Program-made: the position numbers and the translations under genes
DNA from: Bacillota bacterium
GTDB taxonomy: Bacteria > Bacillota > Clostridia > Saccharofermentanales > UBA5734
Direction of reading: 5' to 3'
Assembly (NCBI GenBank): GCA_023438965.1
Contig: JAEXPB010000156.1
Span: 1 to 8,092 of the forward strand
Length of the DNA: 8,092 nucleotides
The notes under the pieces: generated by a model
What the model was told of the DNA's origin: nothing
The model's database searches: none
Seen by the model: only the letters and a program-made list of their open reading frames with translations
Part shown: positions 1-6,075 of the stretch, piece by piece
Numbering within the stretch: the stretch's first letter is position 1
Layout of the letters: each line of letters starts with the position of its first letter

Positions 1-113
1 AGATCAATCCCGTCCAGACCGATCCGGCTGGCAGCGGCGGCCCATTCGCCGACGGTCATCGTACCGCCGATCATCTCCCGGAACAGGGATACCGGCAAAC
101 AACTGACTTTCAT
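1..113 (-). CDS. Sugar phosphate isomerase/epimerase-like protein, N-terminal 37 residues only
   Basis: Only the first 37 codons are present; the gene runs off the left edge. The visible protein begins MKVSCLPVSLF, continues through a GEWAAAAS segment and ends in GLDGID. This pattern (first beta strand, a helix, then 'lGlDGid' at the second strand) is typical of the xylose-isomerase-like TIM-barrel / AP-endonuclease-2 superfamily, which includes many sugar isomerases, epimerases and related lyases. The ATG at 113-111 is preceded by AGGAG (126-122) with 8 nt spacing, and that site overlaps the end of the upstream GH27 gene, whose stop is only 4 nt away. The two genes are therefore almost certainly co-transcribed and probably translationally coupled. 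Conserved metal-binding residues lie beyond the window, so neither reaction nor substrate can be stated. Family assignment is fairly good; function is unknown. Confidence 0.72.
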   Translation of the reverse strand, partial: MKVSCLPVSLFREMIGGTMTVGEWAAAASRIGLDGID

Positions 114-117
114 CGGC

Positions 118-1596
118 TCAACTCCTCTCAGACAGTTTCAGCATGCGGACCGTATGCGGCTTCAACTCCAGAACCAGCTCTTGCTCAAATTGGCCCAGCT
201 CCCTTTTCGCCCAGAGGTCGCGCGCCGTCACCGTCTGCGGCAGCGGCAACTTCATGACGGCGGTCGTTTCGCCGATGTTGAAGAATCCGACCGCAGTTGA
301 ACCGTCAGCCAGCGGCCGACGGTATATTTTGGTATGCTCCGCCAGCGAAAAGTCATCCTGGCGGGTGCGGGTTTCGACAGCACAGACCGCGCCGCGGCCC
401 AGCGCATCCTGGTTGATCGCCAGGATTTCTTCATTGCAGTACAGGGCCAGTTCAAAGGTCGTGATCTTCGACAAGTCGCAGCTGAGCTGGATCGGCGAGG
501 GGAACAGCGCGCGGATCGAGAAGGCGAGCAGTTGCTCATCCTCAGTCAGCTGGCAGTTTTTGTACCCTCGGGTGACGAAATCGATGATCCGGCCGGTTTC
601 CAGCATATCAAGGTCGAAATAGTGGCCTTGAACGCAGTGGCGGCTCCATTCATCCGCTTCAAAACAGATTTGGCGGACCGTGCTCCACCGATCGACCGAA
701 TCGGTATTATGCCGGTAGGAGCAGCAGTTCTGTTGCCAGTAGTCTATTTGCGCCGGATCGGCGCGGACTGTCACGCAGAAGGCGATGTCCCGGTCGGCCT
801 TGAGCAGCTCCTGCTTCATCAGATCGGCATTTTCCTTGTCGGTGGGCCGCCAGTCATACTTCAGGTAATCGACACCCCATTGGCACCACTGCCGGACATT
901 ATTGGCTTCACAGCGTTCCAAGCCGATCGGGAAGGCAGCGGTCGGATAACGTGGATCCGGTTCACCGCGCGTGCAGCCCGGCAGCTCGGGGTAGCCTTCC
1001 GGCCGGCCCCAGGCCTGGCTCATCGGGGTCGAATAGATGCCGCCCTTCAGACCCAGGGCGTGGATCGCCGCGTACATGGCGGCCATGTCCGGGAATTTCG
1101 CATTCGGCTGGATCGCGTCATATTCGCCGCCGTACGCGCCCTGCCAGCTGGAGTCGACATTGACATATTGATAGCCGTAACTCGATAGCCCGGTGCTGAC
1201 CAGCAATTCGGCCGCCTGAAGAACCAGATCCTGCGTGACATACCAGCCGAATGCGTTCCAGCTGGTCCAACCGAGCAGCGGCGTCCGGCAGGCATGGTCC
1301 GCGGCGATATCCAGGCGAATCGGCCGGATATCCGACCCCAGGCTGTTCGTTGCGGTAATGACCAGGTCATATTGCCCGGGCTCCCTGGCGGTACCGGTGA
1401 TGAGGCCCCGGTCGGCATCCAGGACAAGGCCGTCCGGCAGGATGGGTGAGACCTGGAAATGCAGCGGCCGCTCGCCGGTGGTCGGAATCGTAAAAAGGAA
1501 AGGTTTCCGCGGTGATGCGCCGTAAACGGCGGGGGCATGGATCCGGGGTTTACCCTCTTTAAAAGCGGCAGGATAGGCTAGTTCGATGGTTGGCAT
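118..1596 (-). CDS. GH27-family alpha-galactosidase-like glycoside hydrolase with N-terminal Ig-like (He_PIG-type) domain
   Basis: A 492-residue glycosidase (residue numbers below count from the first possible ATG at 1602, so subtract 2 for the preferred start). Residues about 25-100 resemble the NEW1/He_PIG Ig-like module found on bacterial GH27 proteins (LPDGLVLDADRGLITGT, then YDLVITATN). The GH27 TIM barrel starts at GWTSWN (111-116) and contains YVNVD (146-150), YLKYD (246-250; D250 is the expected nucleophile), RHNTD (297-301; D301 is the expected acid/base) and DLDML (330-334). EILAINQDALG (392-402) follows, then a C-terminal beta-sandwich with DLWAKRELG and KPHTVRML. These blocks align by eye with human alpha-galactosidase A K168/D170, R227/D231 and D264/D266. 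Two sugar contacts appear changed: D93 is S151 and E203 is V277. No signal peptide or membrane segment is seen, so the enzyme should be cytoplasmic. The likely role is hydrolysis of an imported alpha-galactoside or a related glycoside. The family call is strong; the exact specificity is uncertain. Confidence 0.9.
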   Translation of the reverse strand: MPTIELAYPAAFKEGKPRIHAPAVYGASPRKPFLFTIPTTGERPLHFQVSPILPDGLVLDADRGLITGTAREPGQYDLVITATNSLGSDIRPIRLDIAADHACRTPLLGWTSWNAFGWYVTQDLVLQAAELLVSTGLSSYGYQYVNVDSSWQGAYGGEYDAIQPNAKFPDMAAMYAAIHALGLKGGIYSTPMSQAWGRPEGYPELPGCTRGEPDPRYPTAAFPIGLERCEANNVRQWCQWGVDYLKYDWRPTDKENADLMKQELLKADRDIAFCVTVRADPAQIDYWQQNCCSYRHNTDSVDRWSTVRQICFEADEWSRHCVQGHYFDLDMLETGRIIDFVTRGYKNCQLTEDEQLLAFSIRALFPSPIQLSCDLSKITTFELALYCNEEILAINQDALGRGAVCAVETRTRQDDFSLAEHTKIYRRPLADGSTAVGFFNIGETTAVMKLPLPQTVTARDLWAKRELGQFEQELVLELKPHTVRMLKLSERS

Positions 1597-1603
1597 AATC
1601 ATA

Positions 1604-1608
1604 CCTCC
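1604..1608 (-). promoter_or_regulatory. Ribosome binding site that fixes the GH27 start
   Basis: On the minus strand the sequence reads GGAGGTATGATTATG. The first ATG (1602-1600) is only one base from GGAGG, too close for initiation. The second ATG (1596-1594) has 7 nt spacing and is the better start, shortening the protein by two residues. Confidence 0.75.
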
Positions 1609-1660
1609 GACTATGGATTTTCTCTATAATCAATAAACCATGTTTCGCTTGCCGGGGACA

Positions 1661-1690
1661 TTGACAAAGCATACATCTGTATAGCAAAAT
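1661..1690 (+). promoter_or_regulatory. Candidate promoter for the first AraC-family gene
   Basis: A perfect -35 hexamer TTGACA (1661-1666) is followed after 18 bp by CAAAAT (1685-1690), which matches the -10 consensus at 4 of 6 positions. The weak -10 lies inside the spacer of the 1677-1702 inverted repeat, so a protein bound there would overlap RNA polymerase. No convincing -35/-10 pair was found for the leftward GH27 operon in the same gap. The leftward promoter may be weak and activator-dependent. Confidence 0.4.
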
Positions 1691-1702
1691 CATACTATAC
1701 AG
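1677..1702. repeat. Perfect 8-bp inverted repeat with 10-bp spacer, candidate operator
   Basis: CTGTATAG (1677-1684) and CTATACAG (1695-1702) are exact reverse complements separated by CAAAATCATA. The repeat sits between the divergent GH27 and AraC genes and ends 9 bp before the GGAGG of the AraC gene. Arm centres are 18 bp apart, about two helical turns, which suits a dimeric regulator. A shorter dyad, ATACA-TC-TGTAT (1671-1682), overlaps the left arm. There is no run of T after it, so a terminator is unlikely. Which protein binds is not shown; the local AraC regulators are candidates. Confidence 0.55.
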
Positions 1703-1724
1703 GATACTCGTCTGGAGGTAGGCC

Positions 1725-2534
1725 ATGCTGCGGTCGATACTGGTGGCGACCGATTCTGATCCGGTCTTTACGATCGAGCAGTTCGGCAACGAGGATGTTT
1801 CGGAAAAGGCGCATTGGGGGCCGGGCCAGCGGGACTACTGGATCATTCATTATGTCAGCCGGGGCAAAGGCTATTTTAATGGCCACCAGGTCACCGATAA
1901 CCAGTGTTTTCTGATCGCGCCGGATGTCCCGCATGTCTATTTTTCCGATACCGACGATCCCTGGCAGTATTATTGGGTGGTCCTCCGGGGAACCGGCGTC
2001 GACCGGCGGATCCAGGATCTGCGCTTCGATCCGGAAACGCGCATCGGCACCGACACCCGGCATCGCCAGATCATCGCCCTGTTCGATTTCATCTTCAAAA
2101 ACCATGAAGGAACGGTGCCGAATGAATTCGGCCGGGCTTGCTTCGATATGCTATTATCATACCATGACCAGCGGCAACCAGGACTGGACCAGCTTGACGG
2201 CGGCATCGCCCGCAAACATGTGGATAAGGCGCTGGCCTATATCCAGATCAATTACTGCCATCCGATCCGGATCCAGGATGTCGCCGATTTTGTGCACCTC
2301 GACAACCAGTATCTGCATAACCTGTTCCAGAAACAGCGGCATGAATCACCAAAAAAGTACCTTAACCAGGTCCGGATCGGCAAAGCCTCCGAAATCCTGC
2401 TGCGCACGACGCTTTCGGTCACCGAGGCGGCCAATTCCGTCGGCTATGCCGATCCTTGCCAGTTCTCCCGCTTCTTCAAGAGCCAGACCGGCTGGTCGCC
2501 GCAGGCGTTCCGCGAAAAGTTCCGCCAGACTTAA
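1725..2534 (+). CDS. AraC-family transcriptional regulator with N-terminal cupin sensor domain (regulator 1)
   Basis: A 269-residue regulator, normal length for the two-domain AraC family. Residues about 35-90 look like the cupin AraC_binding domain: YVSRGKGYFNG (43-53), then CFLIAPDVPHVYFS (61-74) and PWQYYWVVLRG (79-89), as in sugar-responsive members. The C-terminal DNA-binding domain spans about 165-268 with two helix-turn-helix units, IRIQDVADFV...LHNLFQ (181-202) and SVTEAANSVGYADPCQFSRFFK (231-252, the family signature region), ending in GWSPQAFR. GGAGG at 1714-1718 lies 6 nt from the ATG. The gene is divergent from the GH27 operon and precedes a second AraC gene and the transporter. 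This points to local, sugar-dependent control of uptake and breakdown genes, an inference from position. Effector and target sites are unknown. Confidence 0.93.
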   Translation: MLRSILVATDSDPVFTIEQFGNEDVSEKAHWGPGQRDYWIIHYVSRGKGYFNGHQVTDNQCFLIAPDVPHVYFSDTDDPWQYYWVVLRGTGVDRRIQDLRFDPETRIGTDTRHRQIIALFDFIFKNHEGTVPNEFGRACFDMLLSYHDQRQPGLDQLDGGIARKHVDKALAYIQINYCHPIRIQDVADFVHLDNQYLHNLFQKQRHESPKKYLNQVRIGKASEILLRTTLSVTEAANSVGYADPCQFSRFFKSQTGWSPQAFREKFRQT

Positions 2535-2544
2535 GTCAACATGT

Positions 2545-2564
2545 CAAGGCCTGCTGGAGCCTTG
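2545..2564 (+). other. Small stem-loop after regulator 1, possible weak terminator
   Basis: CAAGGC (2545-2550) and GCCTTG (2559-2564) form a 6-bp stem with an 8-nt loop, 10 bases after the stop codon. It is followed only by TTGTCC, not by a clean T-run. It may be a weak terminator or chance complementarity. Confidence 0.25.
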
Positions 2565-2599
2565 TTGTCCCGAGCAGACAGCCTGGCCGTAAAATAGGC

Positions 2600-2605
2600 T
2601 ATACT
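2600..2605 (+). promoter_or_regulatory. Candidate -10 element for regulator 2
   Basis: TATACT matches the -10 consensus at 5 of 6 positions, 47 bases before the TTG start of the second AraC gene. No good -35 lies 16-18 bp upstream; CAGACA (2575-2580) is 19 bp away with 4 of 6 matches. The gene could have its own promoter or be read from regulator 1. Confidence 0.3.
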
Positions 2606-2652
2606 GAGATTAATAGATCCCGCCGCCATTTTCGCGTGAAGGGGAGATCAAC

Positions 2653-3519
2653 TTGAACACCGCGCTGTCCGCGCTGCGCATCAATTTCCTGTACGTCGAC
2701 CGCTATTCGTTCGGCCGGACCTGGACTTATCCGACCAGCCATATTCCGTATTGCATGCTGCGTTACATCATAACCGGGACGGCTGAATTCGTCATCAACG
2801 GCGATGCTTTCCCGGTACGCGCCAACGAAATCATCTACGTCCCTGAAGGCTGCAGCCTGTCCTGCCAAGCTCGCGAGGACAATTTCACTTTCATCAGCAT
2901 CCGTTTCCATGTGTCGGTCCGCCTGGCCAGCGCGGACATCCTCGGCGACTATTTCGGTATACAGCGAGTGACGGCCTGCGATGATCCCAATGTATTCCAG
3001 TATTTTGCAGAAGTTCTGAAAAGCGCCCAGATGAACAGTCAGAGCAAGATTTTCCGCATCCGCGGCAATCTGGAGCTGATCATCGCCTATCTGGCTGAAA
3101 AAACCAACCGGGCCGAATTCGATGAAAAACAGATCACCGATGCTTCTTACAGTATCGAAAGCATTCGCCGGCGGGTATCCGAGTCCGCTTCGAAGCAAGA
3201 TTCCCGCATCCAGGCGGTGGTGGACTACCTGGTTGCCAATCCATCCTTGAACCTTGATACCGCCAGGCTCTGCGAGCTGGCTAACATGAGCCATACTTCG
3301 CTGCGCCGCAGTTTCAAGGCGCATACCGGAAAAACGCTGAATGATTTCATCAAGGATTTGCGCATGATGACCGCCGCCCGCCGGATCCTGGTTACTGAGG
3401 AGCGAATTGCCGCGATTGCCTATCAGTTGGGTTTTGCCGATCCCAATTACTTTGCCCGGAAATTCCGGGAGGTATTTGGCGTATCGCCTCAGCAGTACCG
3501 CAAGACAGCGCGGGAATGA
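2653..3519 (+). CDS. AraC-family transcriptional regulator, TTG start (regulator 2)
   Basis: A 288-residue regulator. The N-terminal half has a cupin-like pattern: YIITGTAEFVING (38-50), then VRANEIIYVPEGCSLSC (55-71). About 100 less conserved residues follow. The AraC DNA-binding domain covers about 185-285, with HTH 1 around 200-222 (LDTARLCELANMSHTSLRRSFK) and HTH 2 around 251-272 (RIAAIAYQLGFADPNYFARKF), then GVSPQQYRK. The start is TTG at 2653, supported by GGGGAG (2641-2646) with 6 nt spacing and by an N-terminus of suitable length; no in-frame ATG has comparable support. The sequence differs clearly from regulator 1 in its sensor half, so this is not a recent tandem duplication. It lies directly upstream of the transporter genes, which makes them its most likely target, but this is positional inference only. 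Confidence 0.92.
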   Translation: MNTALSALRINFLYVDRYSFGRTWTYPTSHIPYCMLRYIITGTAEFVINGDAFPVRANEIIYVPEGCSLSCQAREDNFTFISIRFHVSVRLASADILGDYFGIQRVTACDDPNVFQYFAEVLKSAQMNSQSKIFRIRGNLELIIAYLAEKTNRAEFDEKQITDASYSIESIRRRVSESASKQDSRIQAVVDYLVANPSLNLDTARLCELANMSHTSLRRSFKAHTGKTLNDFIKDLRMMTAARRILVTEERIAAIAYQLGFADPNYFARKFREVFGVSPQQYRKTARE

Positions 3520-3551
3520 CCGGCTGCCGCGGTTGAACCGCCAGGTCCGGT
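3519..3551. repeat. Nested GC-rich inverted repeats upstream of the transporter operon
   Basis: The core GCGGTT-G-AACCGC (3529-3541) is a perfect 6-bp dyad around one base. Outside it, CTG/CAG (3524-3526, 3542-3544) and ACCGG/CCGGT (3519-3523, 3547-3551) also pair, with two-base bulges. The block begins at the last base of regulator 2's stop codon. It could be a 3' hairpin of that mRNA, although no T-run follows. It could instead be a regulator-binding dyad, its centre about 37 bp upstream of the first TATAAT. Confidence 0.4.
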
Positions 3552-3571
3552 AAATCACCACAATACAACCG

Positions 3572-3577
3572 TATAAT
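3572..3577 (+). promoter_or_regulatory. Candidate distal -10 element of the transporter operon
   Basis: A perfect TATAAT lies 117 bases before the binding-protein ATG. The region where a -35 would fall (about 3549-3554, GGTAAA) does not resemble TTGACA. A good -10 without a -35 is compatible with activator-dependent transcription, but chance occurrence in this AT-rich gap is possible. Confidence 0.4.
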
Positions 3578-3635
3578 GGGCGTTTTGTGCTATTTATGGG
3601 CAAATCCTGATCTACGCAGTTGAAACTCCTCTACC

Positions 3636-3641
3636 TATAAT
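3636..3641 (+). promoter_or_regulatory. Candidate proximal -10 element of the transporter operon
   Basis: A second perfect TATAAT lies 53 bases before the binding-protein ATG. TTGAAA (3620-3625) resembles a -35 but is only 10 bp away, too close. At the right distance stands TACGCA (3613-3618), a 3 of 6 match. An activator would probably be needed. Confidence 0.4.
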
Positions 3642-3694
3642 GAAGCCATCAGGTGGATTCACGTTGAATTTGCCGATCATGAGGAGGAGAAACA

Positions 3695-5095
3695 ATGAAA
3701 CGGAAAAACAGATTGGTTGCGGTCCTGATTATCGCGGTTCTGATGACCGCCCTGATCGCCGGTTGCGGCAACGCACCAGCGACGACAACCGCCCAGCCAG
3801 CCACGAGCGCGGCGGCCACAACCACCGCGGCAGCAGCAACCACCGCTGCAGCCACCACAGCCAAACCGAAGCTGAGCGGCAACATCACCTTCTGGCATTC
3901 CTTCACCCAAGGCGGCCGGATGACCTCGATCCAACAGTCCGCCGACGATTTCACCAAGGCGAACCCCGATGTCAAGATCACCATCCAGACTTTCTCCTGG
4001 GCCGACTTCTACACCAAATGGACCACCGGCCTGTCGACCGGCAGCGTCCCGGACCTAAGCACGGCATTGCCCAACCACGTGGTCGAGATGATTGACGCCG
4101 AAGCGATCATTCCCCTGGACGACATGATCAACACCATCGGCCGCGACCGTTTCTACGCGGCGCCGCTGGCCGAAGCCACCCTGGCCGGCAAGACCTATGC
4201 GGTTCCGATCTACTCCCATGCCCAGGTCATGTGGTACCGCAAGGATCTTCTGAAGAACGCCGGCCTGCCGATTCCGACCACTTGGGACGAATTGTACGCC
4301 GCCGCCAAGAAAATCAACAGCGCCGATGTCTACGGCTGTTCCGTGCCGCTGGGCCTGAACGACATGATGGCCACCCGCTACCTGAATTTCTATGTGCGCA
4401 GCGCCGGCGAGACACTCCTGACCAAGGACGGCAAGGCCAACCTGACCAGCCAGGCCGTGATCGACGGCATTAACTACTGGGTCAAAATGTACAAGGAAGT
4501 GTCGCCGAAGGACTCGATCAACTTCAATGTCCTGGACCAGGCCACCCTGTATTACCAGGGCAAGAACGCCTTCGACTTCAACAGCGGCTTCCAGATCGGC
4601 GGCGTCAACACCAATACGCCGGCCCTGCTCGATCAGATCGACTGCGCGCCCATGCCGACGATCAAGAAGGGCGACAAGCAAGTCGGCTACGAAACCTCCA
4701 ATATCCCGATGGTCGTCTGGAAAGCTTCCAAGAATCCGGCCGTCTGCAAATCCTTCATCCAGTTCCTGTATGAACCGGAACGCTATATCAAGTTCCTGCA
4801 GTCCGTCCCGGTCGGCATGCTGCCGGCGCTAAAGGAAATCACCAGCAATGCGACGTTCCTGGCTGACCCGACGATCCAGAAATTCTCCGGCGCCATGAAG
4901 GTCATCAGCGACGCCGTCAACACCGGCACCGCCATCGGCATGGAAAACGGGCCCAAGCCCCAGGCCGGCATCCTGACTTCCCAGCGGGTCATCGAAGGCA
5001 TGTTCCAGGATATCATCCTGAAGGGCACGCCGGTTGCCGATGCCGCCAAGGCCGCCGAGAACAAGCTCAATACCCTGTTCAAATCCCTGGGCTAA
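3695..5095 (+). CDS. Sugar ABC transporter substrate-binding lipoprotein (CUT1, extracellular binding protein family 1)
   Basis: A 466-residue solute-binding protein of the MalE/UgpB type that captures a sugar outside the membrane and delivers it to the permeases encoded next. The N-terminus is a lipoprotein signal: KRKNR, a hydrophobic stretch (7-22) and lipobox I-A-G-C with the lipidated Cys at 24. A linker of almost only Ala and Thr (about 27-56) tethers the mature domain. The binding domain begins at ITFWHSF (64-70), with DDFTKANPDVKI (84-95), the typical GKTYAVPIY (165-173), MWYRKDLLKNAGLPIPTTWDEL (179-200) and a C-terminal alpha-helical lobe (SFIQFLYEPERYIKFLQ, 353-369). AGGAGG (3682-3687) lies 7 nt before the ATG. 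The ligand cannot be read from sequence; the adjacent GH27 gene suggests a galactoside-like oligosaccharide. Confidence 0.95.
   Translation: MKRKNRLVAVLIIAVLMTALIAGCGNAPATTTAQPATSAAATTTAAAATTAAATTAKPKLSGNITFWHSFTQGGRMTSIQQSADDFTKANPDVKITIQTFSWADFYTKWTTGLSTGSVPDLSTALPNHVVEMIDAEAIIPLDDMINTIGRDRFYAAPLAEATLAGKTYAVPIYSHAQVMWYRKDLLKNAGLPIPTTWDELYAAAKKINSADVYGCSVPLGLNDMMATRYLNFYVRSAGETLLTKDGKANLTSQAVIDGINYWVKMYKEVSPKDSINFNVLDQATLYYQGKNAFDFNSGFQIGGVNTNTPALLDQIDCAPMPTIKKGDKQVGYETSNIPMVVWKASKNPAVCKSFIQFLYEPERYIKFLQSVPVGMLPALKEITSNATFLADPTIQKFSGAMKVISDAVNTGTAIGMENGPKPQAGILTSQRVIEGMFQDIILKGTPVADAAKAAENKLNTLFKSLG
3773..3862 (+). repeat. Low-complexity Ala/Thr codon repeat (lipoprotein linker)
   Basis: About 30 codons are nearly all GCN or ACN, giving an imperfect trinucleotide repeat. 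It encodes the flexible tether between the lipidated Cys and the sugar-binding domain. Such tracts can vary in length between strains by slippage; variation here is not shown. Confidence 0.7.
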
Positions 5096-5129
5096 GCATC
5101 CATCGCCGATCACCGGCCCCTGCAGAAAT

Positions 5130-5159
5130 CCTGGCGGCGGCAGACGCGCCGCCGCCGGG
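5130..5159 (+). other. Strong GC-rich intercistronic stem-loop between binding protein and permease
   Basis: GGCGGCGGC (5133-5141) pairs perfectly with GCCGCCGCC (5148-5156) around the loop AGACGC. In RNA the stem extends by a U-G pair and two C-G pairs (5130-5132 with 5157-5159), for 12 bp in all. The following bases are CATTCCCCCTC, with no T-run, so this is not a classical intrinsic terminator. Hairpins between binding-protein and permease genes are known (the malE-malF REP, for example) to protect the upstream message and keep the binding protein in excess. The same role is inferred here. Confidence 0.65.
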
Positions 5160-5183
5160 CATTCCCCCTCCTGAGGCACGAAA

Positions 5184-6074
5184 ATGAGACTGAAGACGAA
5201 AAAATTCAATATAACCGGTCTGCTCTTCATCCTGCCCGCCTTGCTGGTCGTCGGTCTGCTGCTCATCTATCCGATCTTTTCCAGCATCTTTTACAGTTTC
5301 ACATCCAAGCACCTGATCAAGTCCGCCTGGCGTTTTGTGGGACTGGACAATTACCTGGGCATCCTGCAGGATCCGGAATTCATCCATGCTTTCCTGACCT
5401 CCATCAAGTGGACCGTGCTGTCCCTGACCGGACAGGTTCTGGTCGGCTTTACCACCGCGCTGGCCCTGAACCGCATCAGGCATTTTTCCGGCCTATACCG
5501 CACGATGCTGATCATCCCCTGGGCTTTCCCGACCATTGTTATCGCGCTGTCCTGGAAGTGGATCCTCAGCGGCGTCTATGGCTTCCTGCCCAATCTGCTG
5601 GTCCAGCTGGGCCTGTGCGCAAGCAAGCCGGAGTTCCTGAGCAATGCCGATTCGGTTTTCCTGACACTGGTTTTCATCAATCTGTGGTTCGGCGCGCCGC
5701 TGATCATGGTCAATGTCCTGGCCGCCCTGCAAACCGTGCCGCGGGACCAGTACGAAGCCGCCCAGATTGACGGCGCCACGACCCTCCAGTCTTTCCGCCA
5801 GATCACTTTCCCCCATATCCGCGTCGTAGTCGGCCTGCTGGTCGTCCTGCGCACCATCTGGGTCTTCAACAATTTTGACATGATCTACCTGATCACCGGC
5901 GGCGGCCCCTCTGATCTGACCACGACCGTGCCGATCTATGCCTACAGTGTCGGCTGGGGTTTGAAGCAAATCGGCAAGGCGTCCGCTGTAACCGTCCTCC
6001 TGTTGATTTTCCTGCTGATTGTCAGTTCGCTCTATTTCCGCTTGATCAATAAATGGGGTGAGGAGGGTGCCTGA
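5184..6074 (+). CDS. Sugar ABC transporter permease, MalF/UgpA-like (CUT1)
   Basis: A 296-residue inner-membrane permease, the usual length for a short MalF/UgpA-type subunit. Hydrophobic segments lie at about 12-36, 72-95, 106-128, 157-180, 212-232 and 266-288, giving six transmembrane helices. The cytoplasmic EAA loop that docks onto the ATPase is clear at 191-210: EAAQIDGATTLQSFRQITFP, with the conserved G at 197. Other family hallmarks are VGLDNYLGIL (52-61) and YLITGGGPSDLTTTVPIYAY (235-254). GAGG (5173-5176) sits 7 nt before the ATG. The gene follows the binding-protein gene after 88 bases that include the GC-rich stem-loop. It would form a heterodimeric pore with the next gene product. 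Confidence 0.96.
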   Translation: MRLKTKKFNITGLLFILPALLVVGLLLIYPIFSSIFYSFTSKHLIKSAWRFVGLDNYLGILQDPEFIHAFLTSIKWTVLSLTGQVLVGFTTALALNRIRHFSGLYRTMLIIPWAFPTIVIALSWKWILSGVYGFLPNLLVQLGLCASKPEFLSNADSVFLTLVFINLWFGAPLIMVNVLAALQTVPRDQYEAAQIDGATTLQSFRQITFPHIRVVVGLLVVLRTIWVFNNFDMIYLITGGGPSDLTTTVPIYAYSVGWGLKQIGKASAVTVLLLIFLLIVSSLYFRLINKWGEEGA

Positions 6075-6075
6075 T

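Noticed and set aside
334..1188. Long open frame (284 codons) on the plus strand inside the GH27 gene
   Set aside because: It lies antisense to a gene with clear GH27 motifs, has no recognisable domain, and is expected by chance opposite a GC-rich gene.
2599..3603. 334-codon open frame on the minus strand over regulator 2
   Set aside because: It mirrors the AraC gene's codon pattern; the plus-strand product has full cupin and HTH motifs, while the antisense product has none.
3773..3862. CRISPR or tandem-repeat array in the A/C-rich stretch
   Set aside because: There are no regularly spaced repeats or spacers; the pattern is explained by Ala and Thr codons of the linker.
3640..4095. 151-codon open frame starting at the second TATAAT
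   Set aside because: It is out of frame with the lipoprotein gene, has no ribosome binding site, and its composition is that of a frame-shifted Ala/Thr repeat region.
5130..5159. Intrinsic terminator between binding protein and permease
   Set aside because: The stem is strong but is followed by CATTCCCCC rather than a T-run, and the next gene clearly belongs to the same operon.
6058..6075. GTG start six codons upstream for the second permease
   Set aside because: The AGGAGG at 6061-6066 lies after this GTG and is correctly spaced for the ATG at 6076.
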